Of a stretch of DNA of 64,000 bases, positions 53,409-63,378 are shown piece after piece. The notes beneath the pieces were generated by a model that was given only the letters and a program-made list of their open reading frames with translations, was not told where the DNA came from and made no database searches. The first letter of the stretch is position 1, and the number at the start of each line of letters is the position of its first letter. The DNA is taken from assembly GCA_030374765.1 (NCBI GenBank), contig JARGXX010000093.1, positions 62,001-126,000 of the forward strand. Direction: 5' to 3'. A program made the translations under genes and the position numbers. The stretch comes from Agarophyton chilense (taxonomy: Eukaryota > Rhodophyta > Florideophyceae > Gracilariales > Gracilariaceae).

Positions 53409-55288
53409 CGAGATGATGAAGATTCAGGAGGCACGGGGTAAAGGGTTGGTTTATGGAAATGCGAAACTTAAGTGCAAACTCAAATAAAAGCCAACGCCAA
53501 GCGTTCTGTCTTCACTAGAGAGGCTATAGAGAGAGCTACCGAAGGATAGCTGGCGACACGAAAGGTTTTGACAGAAATACTGTACTGGAGACCAAGGTTT
53601 GCAAACTGGTCTCGTATGAACGTGTGACAACAGAGAATCATTCATCACTCTCTTGTGCGGTATCTCATACGAAAAGACGGGAGGCGGGCGCCAGGGCAGA
53701 CTAATACTCTCCCAGCTTCGTTCGTCATTCGGTGGCGCGACTCTCGACGAAGTTCAGGCCCGTTCCATACATGTGATGATTCGAAAAGCAGTGCGCATGC
53801 AGACGTGCACACTGAGTGCATCCGAAAAGATGTAAATGGAGGGTGCACGAGGCGCCCGTTGTGTTGAATGATGCGAGCGCGAACGCCTCCCCTGCGATCC
53901 AACTGTCAAGTTAAGCGTCGATTGCGTTGCATTTCCAGCGCACATGTGGTGAACTGTACACTTTTTGACTTTTTCGATACAAAACTACGACGATGGAGGC
54001 GAAGAAGCTCCCGACCAGTGTTAGCTTGTCCACCATGATGCAGTTTTTCGAGCCTGTGTCGGCCCCCCGATGCAAGGCCTTACGGACGGACGGTCCCTGG
54101 GTCATGACCTCCTTCTTCGACCCCTATACATATGTATATTGCAAGGTGTCCTCTTCTCCACTGAAATCAATAAAATTGGAAGAGTGATTAAGGGCCGTTC
54201 TATGAGGTTCTAAAGGGTTGGTCATTTGGTGATATCACAAGGTAAGAGGGTTAGGGGACTGCTAGCATATCTAGCCCTTGAATCCCTTCCCGCTTTTGTG
54301 GCACAAAAGCGGGTGTGGTAGCAATCTACCACTCTTCAACTTCGTGTTGCTGAGAGACATCAATCACATTGAAGTTTCTTTACAAGAAAGCCATCGAGAT
54401 GGTACTTGCCAACTTGATTTCATTGCTCTGGATAGCAACAGTATCACTGTCGACGCCGGTTTCCGACAGATTAGAAGGTAATGAAATAATCAATCGGCCT
54501 AGAAGTAGTAGAGGTGATGATGATATTCTGAATGGAAAATTGAGAGGCCCGCAGAGAAAAAGCGACGAGTTAGACACTTTTGGAATTCAAGCCGAAACAA
54601 ACCATTATTTTCACACTGCTACCGAAACTTAGCGAGTACCTATGTTTCGGACAAGTGTCTTGGAACGGGATGATTGACTGTCGACGCATTGCGAAGAATA
54701 CGGGTTGTTTCGTCGGCTCGACGTGAATATAAGCGCCGGCGGCTGTGCGAAAATGCGGAAGGTTCTCACACGCCAAGCGAACGAAACGCAAGTGCAATTG
54801 CACGATGGGGTTGAGCACGAGTCGTTCACGAATGCGGGAGCGCTAGACAGCCGTGGCGGTTGAGGAAGGTGGGTTGCGATGCAGTCGGACGCGCGTGCAC
54901 CCCAAAGAGACGCGTGCTTTCCCTTTAGACGGGCCGTTTTTGCGAGGTAAGCCCAAGACAACCTCGCCACGGCGCAGGGACGCCAAAAACAAAAACCACA
55001 CAGGGCTCGCGTTCGTCAGGAATACGCAGTCGGAGAGCTTGTGAAGGAGTTCTACCGCGGGTGACGATCATTAGCCGAATATCCTTAACCCGTTAACGGA
55101 GAGCAAGGCCCCTCGAGCATTTCAGAATCAAGCTATGGCTTTCCAGAGAACTTTAGTTAATCGAACTGCGCGCCCATGACGTCTTCTCGTCAGCAAGCAC
55201 CAAAAAAACACCGACTCCACACCTCAACTAATCACAATCAACCCACGCGGTCCGGTTGACCAAGAATCAGCTTACCTATTCTATCAGC
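53409..55288. other. Intergenic stretch with two small candidate frames
   Basis: A 64-codon frame lies at 53993-54187 (plus; Met-rich, no motif). An 87-codon frame lies at 54369-54632 (plus). The latter has a hydrophobic stretch at residues 12-29 (VLANLISLLWIATVSLS) followed by a polar remainder, as in a small secreted or anchored protein. Neither has homology I can name. The rest holds nothing I recognise. Confidence 0.35.
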
Positions 55289-56956
55289 TTAAAGTCGATA
55301 TTGGTACTTGAACACGCCCTTATACGCGTTCCGATGGTTAAGGCGGCCTAACTTTTTCAGCCTAAGTACACCATTCTCTCTCTTAACCCGAATTGGGTCT
55401 ATATCCTCTGATAACACCACGTACAGCTTCCCCTTTTCAGAATCATAAATCACGGGAAGTTCATCCGTGATCTCTTGACAAAGCGCAGTGTTAATGACAG
55501 GCAGCTGCGAAGCGTCCTGCACATTGAAGAACTTTGCATAAGTCGCTCGCGACCGCGAAGAAACTTCGATGTTCCCACGCACAAGATTCACAAACATCCA
55601 GACGGCTTGCGATTTGCCCAACTCCCCAGACAGAAAAGCACGGATCACCTCCTGCTCCGCAACCCAGCCCTTCGCTTCGTTATGCGGGGAGAATTGGATC
55701 GTTACGCCGTTGATTGTGATAGAGTCTACGAGACCGCGAATAAGCTTTGCAACTTGTTTCGGTATTCCTCTCGTAATGTCGCCTATCGTCTCTCGTGGAA
55801 CCGTTATATCTGCCTTCAGTCCGTGGGCCGTCATTTTCGCGGTGTATATCAATCCTCCGTGTTTCGTATGCCTCTTGGTTATTATGCTCTTCGGGGTTCT
55901 GATTTGGGGAAGTTTTCCCTTGCCTTTCTTCACCCAAATATCATCCTTTCTAATGCTTCTATCCAACCACCCGAAACTTCCTAAGTCTGTCGCTGCAAAA
56001 ACAATCGGGTTATTTTCCTTCCAGAGAAGTTTGTACTCGTCTAGGTGCAGAATAGTAGACAACTCGGTCTTAAGGGCCTCCTGCTGCTCGGTGGTGAGAA
56101 CTGTGTAGTACGACATTTCCTCAAACAGCGAATAAGAGCCCCCTTCATCTTTCAGCATCATGACCGCGCGATTGAATTGCAGTAAATCACTCACTGCTAC
56201 CGCCACATCTTCCATGTCCTTTTCCAAGTCAGTGATCTGTGCGAGAATGAACAGACGCGCAAGTGATCCCTGAACATCTTGCGAACCCTTGATAACACGA
56301 TCCACGTCACAAAGCAGCACGCGCAAGCGGTCCTCGGACCCCGGGGAGCAAACATACGCATACCACCGATCCCAATACTCAATCGCCTGCCCCAGCTGGC
56401 CTGCTTCCTCCGCCAGGGCGTAGGCAACAAATACCGTGCTAACAAAATCGGCATGCGAGTGAACGTCAACGCCTCCAGAGCTGTATCGAACGGCGTGGTA
56501 CAGCGTATATTCGAATTGGGAGCGTGGCTTGAGCTGGTGCCCAGTGGCGTGTGAGGCGTCCACTGGGTATGCCTCAACGCGGGTTAAAGAGCGTCCCAGT
56601 GGCCAATAATTGCTCGATTGGCAATGGTACAACAGTTTTGTAGAGATAGGGGTGGCGGCGTATGCATGTGCTACGCAGTGAGACGGGAGGTGGGCGGTAA
56701 CGTGATGCAGCGGGGAGGCGGTGTTGGGACCGATGGAGAGTTGGTCAAGGTAGGAGCGCGGTTCGAGAAGCGAAATGATGCATGGGGACTCAGGGAGCCG
56801 GTTTAGAATCGTGGTGGAGGTCTCTTCCAGGGTCTCATTGTCGTGCCCGATGAGACTTGCATGTTCGCCTGAAAGGGTTTGGAAATGCTTCGTGAGTTCC
56901 GCGGAGCTCGGAGCGGATTGAGAGATTGCGGTGATGGTGAATTCTGGAGCAACCAT
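55289..56956 (-). CDS. Orphan protein, paralogue of the divergent neighbour
   Basis: This is a clean single-exon frame of 555 residues. No known domain is seen and there are no membrane spans. The N-terminal 250 residues are mostly helical. Residues about 265-320 include FNRAVMMLKDEGGSYSLFEE. Residues 437-555 form a 119-residue module beginning VIRAFLSGELGKSQAVWMF and including YAKFF, INTALC, LPVIYD and EDIDPIRV. The same module, of identical length and about 45 percent identity over its first 88 residues, ends the protein at 58270-60123. A short NxALxxxKExG stretch upstream is also shared. The two genes are divergently transcribed. This looks like a lineage-specific family; its function is unknown. 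Confidence 0.75.
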   Translation of the reverse strand: MVAPEFTITAISQSAPSSAELTKHFQTLSGEHASLIGHDNETLEETSTTILNRLPESPCIISLLEPRSYLDQLSIGPNTASPLHHVTAHLPSHCVAHAYAATPISTKLLYHCQSSNYWPLGRSLTRVEAYPVDASHATGHQLKPRSQFEYTLYHAVRYSSGGVDVHSHADFVSTVFVAYALAEEAGQLGQAIEYWDRWYAYVCSPGSEDRLRVLLCDVDRVIKGSQDVQGSLARLFILAQITDLEKDMEDVAVAVSDLLQFNRAVMMLKDEGGSYSLFEEMSYYTVLTTEQQEALKTELSTILHLDEYKLLWKENNPIVFAATDLGSFGWLDRSIRKDDIWVKKGKGKLPQIRTPKSIITKRHTKHGGLIYTAKMTAHGLKADITVPRETIGDITRGIPKQVAKLIRGLVDSITINGVTIQFSPHNEAKGWVAEQEVIRAFLSGELGKSQAVWMFVNLVRGNIEVSSRSRATYAKFFNVQDASQLPVINTALCQEITDELPVIYDSEKGKLYVVLSEDIDPIRVKRENGVLRLKKLGRLNHRNAYKGVFKYQYRL

Positions 56957-58185
56957 TGCGAGTGAAGAATGGGGATGGGATGTGCGGTGCCGTGCGGATT
57001 GCTACCCTTCGTACATCGGGGCTTATAAAGTCGCAATCGCCCTGGGTCAACCTGAACGAGCTAGTGCTGTACCGACCGCATGTTAGGACTGATTGAAGGC
57101 ATGTAACCAGGTCATACGCATGCCACAAATATTCAAAGTCACAGAAATAAGTCTACATGTATCTTATTGTTTCTTCCGGAACATGGTAATGCGGTGAACA
57201 GGGCGGTGCATCGTTTATGTGCTGTGCTGGAACGCTTGAACGTTTGCGCCCCTCCCTCAACGGCCCCAAGTAAATCAGGGTACTGTAATTCTGATAAATA
57301 GATCCGTACCGTTGGCAGGTTAGTTGGACTACGAAGGTTGCTAGCCCTCTCTCTAGAGCTAGCTAGGAGGGTTAGCAACCACGCTCTAATCGGATTCAGT
57401 ACGAAGGTTAGGGAAGTTACGGTATGTACGTCCTACATACACATGTACGAAGGAGCCGCCGTGTTCTACACCAACAATCTCAGAACAAACATGGCTACAC
57501 AAATTGCCATCCAGTAACCCCAAAGTGAGACTTCTCTGCCTCAGCAAGAGCTGAGTGAGACAGAGAGCGATACTGTGGGGGGCGGAAAGTACGTGATATG
57601 CCGTCATTGCTGGAACACACGTGTAGAAACGCCACACTGACGCTACTGCGAATACATGTGTAGTTGGTACAATTCTATTGGTTAGTGTGCTGCGTCTAAC
57701 CGAAAGCCAGTGTGTCTGAGCATTCATCCTTTTCAGCTACGAAGAACTTTTATTTTCGTAAATGTCAGGTTTGGCCCACCGCGTCACTTAAAAAATGCCC
57801 ACAAATACAGACCAAAAGGGCTATAATTGCTACCTTCATACCTCCGCGCACCCGCGCACTTCTCGTCGTCGACAACTGCGCGTGCGTTTTTTCAATCTAT
57901 CACGTTCGTGTACAGCTGCATGATGATGTGCGTGATAGCAAGGCCATCCAAGACCTGCTGCGCACTCCGCTTGCTCTCCTTTCCCGTCATTCTTCGCCAA
58001 TCCACCACGGCAACAAGGTTATGCCTAACAAACATGTTCAATGCAACTTCGAAATACTTTCCTGCTTTCAAGAAACAGTTTATCCTTCCAAGTTTACCGT
58101 GTACAACTACGTGCCAGCAACACATTTGTCAAGCACACTCATGCGAGCTCCTTCCACTCATCCAACCTGCTCTTCGTGGGAGTGA
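56957..58185. other. Divergent intergenic region between the paralogous genes
   Basis: This probably holds both promoters. Small open frames (57378-57139, 57727-57386 minus; 57712-58185, 57827-58204 plus) show no family. A hairpin with 14-base arms lies at 57336-57380. I see no clear TATA box at either start. Confidence 0.45.
57336..57380. repeat. Inverted repeat (hairpin)
   Basis: GGTTGCTAGCCCTC (57336-57349) and GAGGGTTAGCAACC (57367-57380) pair at 13 of 14 positions around a CTAG-rich loop. It could be a small foldback element or a transcript end signal. Confidence 0.7.
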
Positions 58186-58269
58186 GTGGTGCCATCTAAA
58201 TTAACTTCCGGACGCAACGGCAAGAGTCTCTGGCAACTCATCTACCCATCGACTTTTCTGCCGCCAAGT

Positions 58270-60123
58270 ATGGCCACCTCGAGCAGCTCCATTGTGTCTC
58301 ATGAACTGAACGCTGAGGAAATCGAGAATTCCCAAGCATTCCCGCCTATCGAGCTACGTACCGCAGGCTATAAGGTTCTGACTGAAGAGGAAGCGCGCCG
58401 CGAAATTACCATCGCAAACAACTGGAATGAAGAAGGCAGAGATCACCTCCCACTAACGAGGGAAGTTCTCTCCGACACCCTAGATACCCTCATTGACCTC
58501 CGCAACAGAGATCGGAGTGAGATGCGTGAAACCGAAGACGGCGATCGTAATCATGTTCAGTGGGAATGCCGCATCCTTGAATGCGACTCCTTTTCTCGTC
58601 ATATTTCGGAGTCAAGCGCAGATGTCAATGCCACTGCGCTCGAGTTTCTTTCTCACCTAGCGACTGCTAGGCATATCGACCGTATGAGATTCGTTGGTTA
58701 CCGAGATCTTTTGTATTTTGGCGGTAGCCTTGTGTACGATTATGAAAACGGAATGCTCTTTCCGGAAGAAAGGGCCCTTTCCCGCGTCGTTCAGTACACA
58801 ATGGACACACCTTCGGCGGAGTCTGCACTATATAATACAGGATCTCGTTTTGGGAGAACACTGTGGAGATCAGTGCACGTTTCATGCGACCGTGATTTAC
58901 AAGAAGAAGGTGCCGTTCCTAGAATATGTGTGTACTCAATCACTGATTTTATCAGCACTGTCTACGCAGCAATGGTGGAGCTGTTCGAAGCGGATTATGA
59001 GGACGAGGAGGAGAAGGGACGATTTTTTCAGGACGCGAAGTTCCATTGGCTCAGTTTTGCTAGTCTCTTCGGCGACAGAGAGAAGGAGGTTTCCAACGAT
59101 CTCGGGCTGGTTATTGTAGACCTGCAGAAGGCTTTCATGTACGACGGAGAAATGAGACAGTTTATTGTTGAAGTGTACGTTGCAATTGTGTACTTGTACG
59201 CCATTGCTGACGAGATAGCTCGAAGCTCTGTGCAGGATCATGTCGACTTTCAAGCGACCTTGCGCAACGCTCTCAAGTACAACAAAGCTTTGTTCCTTAT
59301 CAAAGAAAGCGGCATCACAATGGAGCTCTTCTTCCATACAAACTATAAGGGCAATCTGAATCGAGAACAACGTGAAATGTTTTACGAAGAGATTCGCGCT
59401 GTGTTTGAGAATGATGAATACGGAGGCATGCAAGTCAGCGATGCCTTGCCAATCCCAGCAACAGCGGCTCCGGGCATGCCAAACTACGAAGCGTTGAGCG
59501 TTGAGGTAACCGTTTGCGGGGTGCGGGTGCGCCCCGGCTGTGCTCGGCTACCAGCAACATCTCAGGCCGTGATACTCTGGTCAGGTGCTGATCGAAGAAG
59601 CAACTTGTGCTTCATGGCAAAGCGGGTAGGCAACACAACGGATATTAATATTTCCAAGTCGATAGCTCCTACGGCTTCACCGAATCCTCTTGTACAGATA
59701 GACGAGAACGAATTAACATTTGACAACAACGGACAAGCCCGGGGACGTGAAGTTGCTGAGGAGGTTATGCGTGCTTTTCTGAGCGGAGCTTGCGGCCCGA
59801 AGAGGGCGTGGTGGATGATTACTCGTCTTGCTTGTGGTGAGATACGCATCTCGCAGCGATCGGAGGCAGCATATGCGCGATTCTTTGGCACGCTTGCAGA
59901 CGAAGAAGCGCCGGCTGTGAACACACCACTTGCTAAAGATATTAGGAAACGACTGCCTGTGCTTGTTGATGAACAGGAACAGAAAGCGTACCTGGTGCTT
60001 GGGAAGAATATTGACCCGATTAGGGTGCAAGCAGAAGATGGACGGCTTATGCTGTTGGAACAGAACGCTGATGTGCCCGGTAGATGTCGAGTTGGCACGC
60101 TAGCGGACGATCTGGAATTTTAG
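58270..60123 (+). CDS. Orphan protein, paralogue of 55289-56956
   Basis: The frame is open from 58186 (645 codons), but the ATG at 58270 (AAGTATGG) gives a 617-residue product that begins more like its paralogue, so I prefer it. Residues about 1-460 are acidic and helical without a known domain. The stretch YNKALFLIKESG and a following EQREMFYEEI correspond to the paralogue. The last 119 residues (from VMRAFLSGACGPKRAWWM through NIDPIRV) are the shared module. A Cys-rich insertion (around CGVRVRPGCARL) is peculiar to this copy. No signal peptide or membrane span is seen. Its role is unknown. Confidence 0.75.
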   Translation: MATSSSSIVSHELNAEEIENSQAFPPIELRTAGYKVLTEEEARREITIANNWNEEGRDHLPLTREVLSDTLDTLIDLRNRDRSEMRETEDGDRNHVQWECRILECDSFSRHISESSADVNATALEFLSHLATARHIDRMRFVGYRDLLYFGGSLVYDYENGMLFPEERALSRVVQYTMDTPSAESALYNTGSRFGRTLWRSVHVSCDRDLQEEGAVPRICVYSITDFISTVYAAMVELFEADYEDEEEKGRFFQDAKFHWLSFASLFGDREKEVSNDLGLVIVDLQKAFMYDGEMRQFIVEVYVAIVYLYAIADEIARSSVQDHVDFQATLRNALKYNKALFLIKESGITMELFFHTNYKGNLNREQREMFYEEIRAVFENDEYGGMQVSDALPIPATAAPGMPNYEALSVEVTVCGVRVRPGCARLPATSQAVILWSGADRRSNLCFMAKRVGNTTDINISKSIAPTASPNPLVQIDENELTFDNNGQARGREVAEEVMRAFLSGACGPKRAWWMITRLACGEIRISQRSEAAYARFFGTLADEEAPAVNTPLAKDIRKRLPVLVDEQEQKAYLVLGKNIDPIRVQAEDGRLMLLEQNADVPGRCRVGTLADDLEF

Positions 60124-60777
60124 TATAGGCACGGCAATGAGGGAAAGGAAGTCTAAAAGGTTCCAGAAGGATTCAAAAGCGGGTCGGACCAAGGTCTCAT
60201 CGAAAAGAGAGGGCCCCGAGCTCACCCATTCATGAGAACGCGTCCTTCACATGATCATAATATGTTATAAACATCTCGTGTCTACAATTCCACCTCCAGC
60301 TGGATATAATAGACTACAGTTACTTTTAACACTGTTATATACGAACGGAACGTTGGCAACATGCGATCCGCCTTCACGTGGTGTGCCTGACTTACCTTCT
60401 CTTTAGGGAAGCGAAACGGATCTGCGGTTGATTCTCCTACAGAGGCCGAAGTCTTCCAGATTACGAAGATGAAAATACTAGGGCAATAATCTGGATTTGT
60501 TCATTAGAGGTTTTTAAATAAGGAAAAATTGTGTTATTCGTGTTCTATTTTACCTGAACGCAATCTCGTCGCTTTAATTACGCATTTCAGTAGTGCTAAA
60601 ATTTCTGATATTCAAAGATATAATAAAATATAGCAAACGGGCTACGATCCCGCGAACTAGAAATCCCACTGTTTCTGGCGGGAAACCGAAACAATTCTGC
60701 ACGCACGCAAGTGTCAAGGTTCCCCCCCAACAGGGGTTAGCATCGGCATAGCAGCACATGCACATATATCCTTCACC
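60124..60777. other. AT-rich intergenic stretch
   Basis: No gene is seen. It contains an E2F-like box shortly before the next ATG. Confidence 0.5.
60677..60685 (-). promoter_or_regulatory. E2F-like site
   Basis: On the minus strand TTTCCCGCC, an exact E2F/DP consensus, lies about 95 bp upstream of the ATG at 60778. It may be chance in a 9-base match. Confidence 0.3.
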
Positions 60778-61460
60778 ATGGCATCCCCTGCAACCGCCTC
60801 CGTTTCTCCCGCTCGCAAATGCGCGGCCCCGTTGAAGACGACAGAGAAAAATGGCCGTTTCGATTGCAACAAGATCGATAAGAAGTGGATCACCATGCAG
60901 CTCATGGTCCGCAATGCTTCACTCCAGAAAATAAAGACGCTGGGAGCTACTTTTGAAAAAATCTCGCAGGCATGCCGTTCCCGTCATATCACGGATGATG
61001 TGATGGCCTTGCAGATAAAGGATAATGGGACGTTCTGGCGTCAGTAACGTATGAAATAAACACAAAAGCAGCACGTGAGATACTCGCTTCAACAGTTCTC
61101 AAGCTCTTAGAAGCCGTAAAGATTGCACAACCTGACTCTGAAGACGATTAGGACACTCCATTGGTTGCTGTAAGTTCCAAGTATAAACAAAAGAGCGTAC
61201 AGCACATTCTAGACCACTTCCTGATGAAGAACAAGCACCAGGCAAAACGACATATCGAATCAACAGATGAGGACGCCTAAAAGGCCATGTTTTGCCAGCG
61301 AGAGTGTCATAAAGAGAAGAAGGACCGCATGGAAAACAGTAAGTCTGAGTACGCGAACCAGAAATGGTATCGATAGCAGGCGAAGTTGCTTCGGATTTCA
61401 GAGCATCGTGAAACGGACGTGAAAACCTTTATGAAGAGCAACGTCCTCCAGGGAGGTTTT
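60778..61460 (+). pseudogene. Decayed gene with a DNA-binding-like N-terminus, cut by a solo LTR
   Basis: It starts ATGGCATCCCC in good context. The first 89 codons (ending at 61047) include RFDCNKIDKKWITMQLMVRN and SRHITDDVMALQIKDNG. One frame change near 61045 and three in-frame stops follow, but coding sense continues: EILASTVLKLLEAVKIAQPD, then HILDHFLMKNKHQAKRHIES, then RECHKEKKDRMENSKSEYAN, then LRISEHRETDVKTFMKSN. It stops at 61461, where the LTR begins. The charged helical character and the nearby convergent transposase remnant suggest the accessory (Myb-like) gene of a Harbinger-type element, but I cannot confirm that fold. It could instead be a host gene. Confidence 0.45.
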
Positions 61461-62296
61461 TGAGGACTTAAGTTTTTTCCGGAGCCTCCGGCGTGCAACC
61501 TCGTTATGAGTAGGAGTAATCCGTTTTCACGGCGATGGCCGGAACGCCGGTGATGCACCGGCGGGACCGGATGCCATACACGTGAGCGCAGCGCCCGCGC
61601 GACACGTGGCCGCCAGATTGGCCCCTTTGTTGGATGGACATTTAGCTATTTAGGATAGACTTTATTTATTCTATTCTACGGTGGTTACAGTACTTAGGCC
61701 GCCGGCCTCACGGCCGCCGGCCCAGTAAAGTCTCCCCAACAAGAGTGATCTTGGTCTTCCAGATCTTGGCTCTGGGTCGAACCTCCTGCGCGGATATACA
61801 ACTCCTTACGGAGGGATTTCCCGTGGTGCACGGCTTCCCAACCCCCTTGGACGTTCAAGCAGCCTTCGTGTGTTTGGTATCTATTCCCACTTTCGTGGTT
61901 CCGCCCGTGTATACGGTTTGCTACACCCGGCAGTGCCGGCTATTCCCGAGTCCCCTCTTGCGACTCGTGGTCAACCTCGCCCTCTTGCCTCCGTTCCCAT
62001 TTTCCTTCCCTTTTCCTCCCCTTCATTGGGCAATTCCCGCTCTTGCGGCTCGCACTGACACCTGTCGTGCTCGCCACTCTCGTGGGTTTCGCTTCCTCAG
62101 AGGATACGCAAGCACCGCTTCGGCGGATATTCTCGGCTTCTTTCAGCCTCCCTGCGCCCGTCGCGACGGTTCGGCTCCGGCTTACACCCGGCATTGCGCG
62201 CCGATCCCTGGAAGGGCTCTACCGCGCCGGTTTCCTCGTGAGAGGAAGATCCGGACGTCTTCGTAGGTTTTCCCCCCTTGGGGGCATTGTCCTACA
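61461..62296 (+). repeat. Solo LTR
   Basis: TGAGGAC at the start mirrors GTCCTACA at the end. Block order (TTTATTTATTCTA, ACAGTACTTAGG, CCAGTAAAG, TTACACCCGG, GTGAGAGGAAGATCCGG, CTTCGTAGG) matches the solo LTR at 47608-48495 read on the other strand. No clear 5-bp duplication is seen at its edges (GTTTT and CTTTA), so the ends may be off by a few bases. It interrupts the gene to its left. Confidence 0.7.
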
Positions 62297-62739
62297 CTTT
62301 AAGTCACATACAATGACTGCAAACGCCGCAGCAGCGAGCATGATAAGAGTGGCACGCGAGTGTCAGCAGTTAGAAGCGTTGCTCTTCATGTACGAGGCGC
62401 AGTGCAACTTTGCGAATCTATAACCGACTACTCCACTGTCTGCCTCGTTGAAAACGGAGTCGCTGGAAATGAAACCATCTCTCCTCAGCAAGGAGCCAAC
62501 CGGCGAAAAAGTGGCATCGACCAACGCGCTGCCTGCTTCTAAAGAGCTAAGGGGGTCCGGGCGGAGCCTGGCGGAGTCTCTGGCGGGGCCCCAGCGTGGT
62601 GAGGGGCTCGTGCCCTCGAAGAATTTTCATTTCTGGACATGTACGTGTCGAAATTGTAGCTACTTGAGGGGGGCCGAAGATGGTCGAACGAGGGTGTGTG
62701 CGGAGAGGGTTTGTGTTCGAAGCGCTTTATCGAAGTAAA
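62297..62739 (+). other. Short stretch between solo LTR and transposase remnant
   Basis: Small plus-strand frames (for example TANAAAASMIRVARECQQLE near 62315-62380) may be the continuation of the interrupted gene. I recognise nothing else. Confidence 0.3.
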
Positions 62740-63378
62740 CTACTCATCGCTGCTTTCAGCCCGTTCCAACTTCTCCTGGTATCGCACCATCGTCTGCAAG
62801 GCGTAGAAACGTCTTCCGAAGCTCCACTTAGCTATTATCGCAGCCATAGTGAACGCTGTAAGGAACAGGCGTTTTTCGAACGGCCACCTCCCGAGGAAAA
62901 TTCTATTCCGATTGCTTATATTCCCTATCTCCCACTCCTTTCCCATCCTTTTCTTCCTTCTGTCACGGTTTTGTGAGCCCCTGCTGTGCCACTTGGTGCT
63001 CTCGTTGGCCTTGAAGGGCACCACCCGGTCCCCGTCACAAGCGAAGCCCATTTCCGCCATACCGTGCTGCCCTTCAGAGAGGTATATGTCGCGATTTTCG
63101 TACAAATTAGAGTCTCCATAGAGCGTACGGTCGCTCTTTGCCCCCTTGCCCATAATCTCTAGACGAATAAAGCGGCCGAATAGGTCGCGATACACGAGAA
63201 GTGCAAAGACGTGTTTGCGCTTGAAACCGTCGTATGCGCGTTCTTGTTCATGGTCGTCGCCGGGCCTGAATATTTTTCCCTTTTTACCATCTACGAAAAA
63301 CACGCACTGCAGGAATCCGATTACGAGACCCTCCACCGCCATCCGTTCATCTTCATCGGGCCAAAGTTTGAAAGGGGG
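62740..63378 (-). pseudogene. DDE transposase remnant (DDE_Tnp_4 / Harbinger-like), cut by repeat R
   Basis: On the minus strand the frame is open for about 213 codons. It contains CVFFVDGKKGKIFRPGDD (first Asp), YDGFKRKHVFALLVYRDLFG, MGKGAKSDRTLYGDSNLYE and MGFACDGDRVVPF (second Asp), then a basic linker, EWEIGNISNRNRIFLGRW (probable catalytic Glu) and the C-terminal helix. This is the plan of the DDE superfamily endonucleases. The N-terminal part is missing because the frame runs into repeat R at 63379; the first 30 or so codons of the open frame there come from the repeat. The core itself has no visible lesion. Confidence 0.75.

Noticed and set aside
58186-58269. The first ATG of the 645-codon frame as the true start
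   Set aside because: The 28 extra residues have no counterpart in the paralogue, and the ATG at 58270 has better context; the longer form cannot be excluded.
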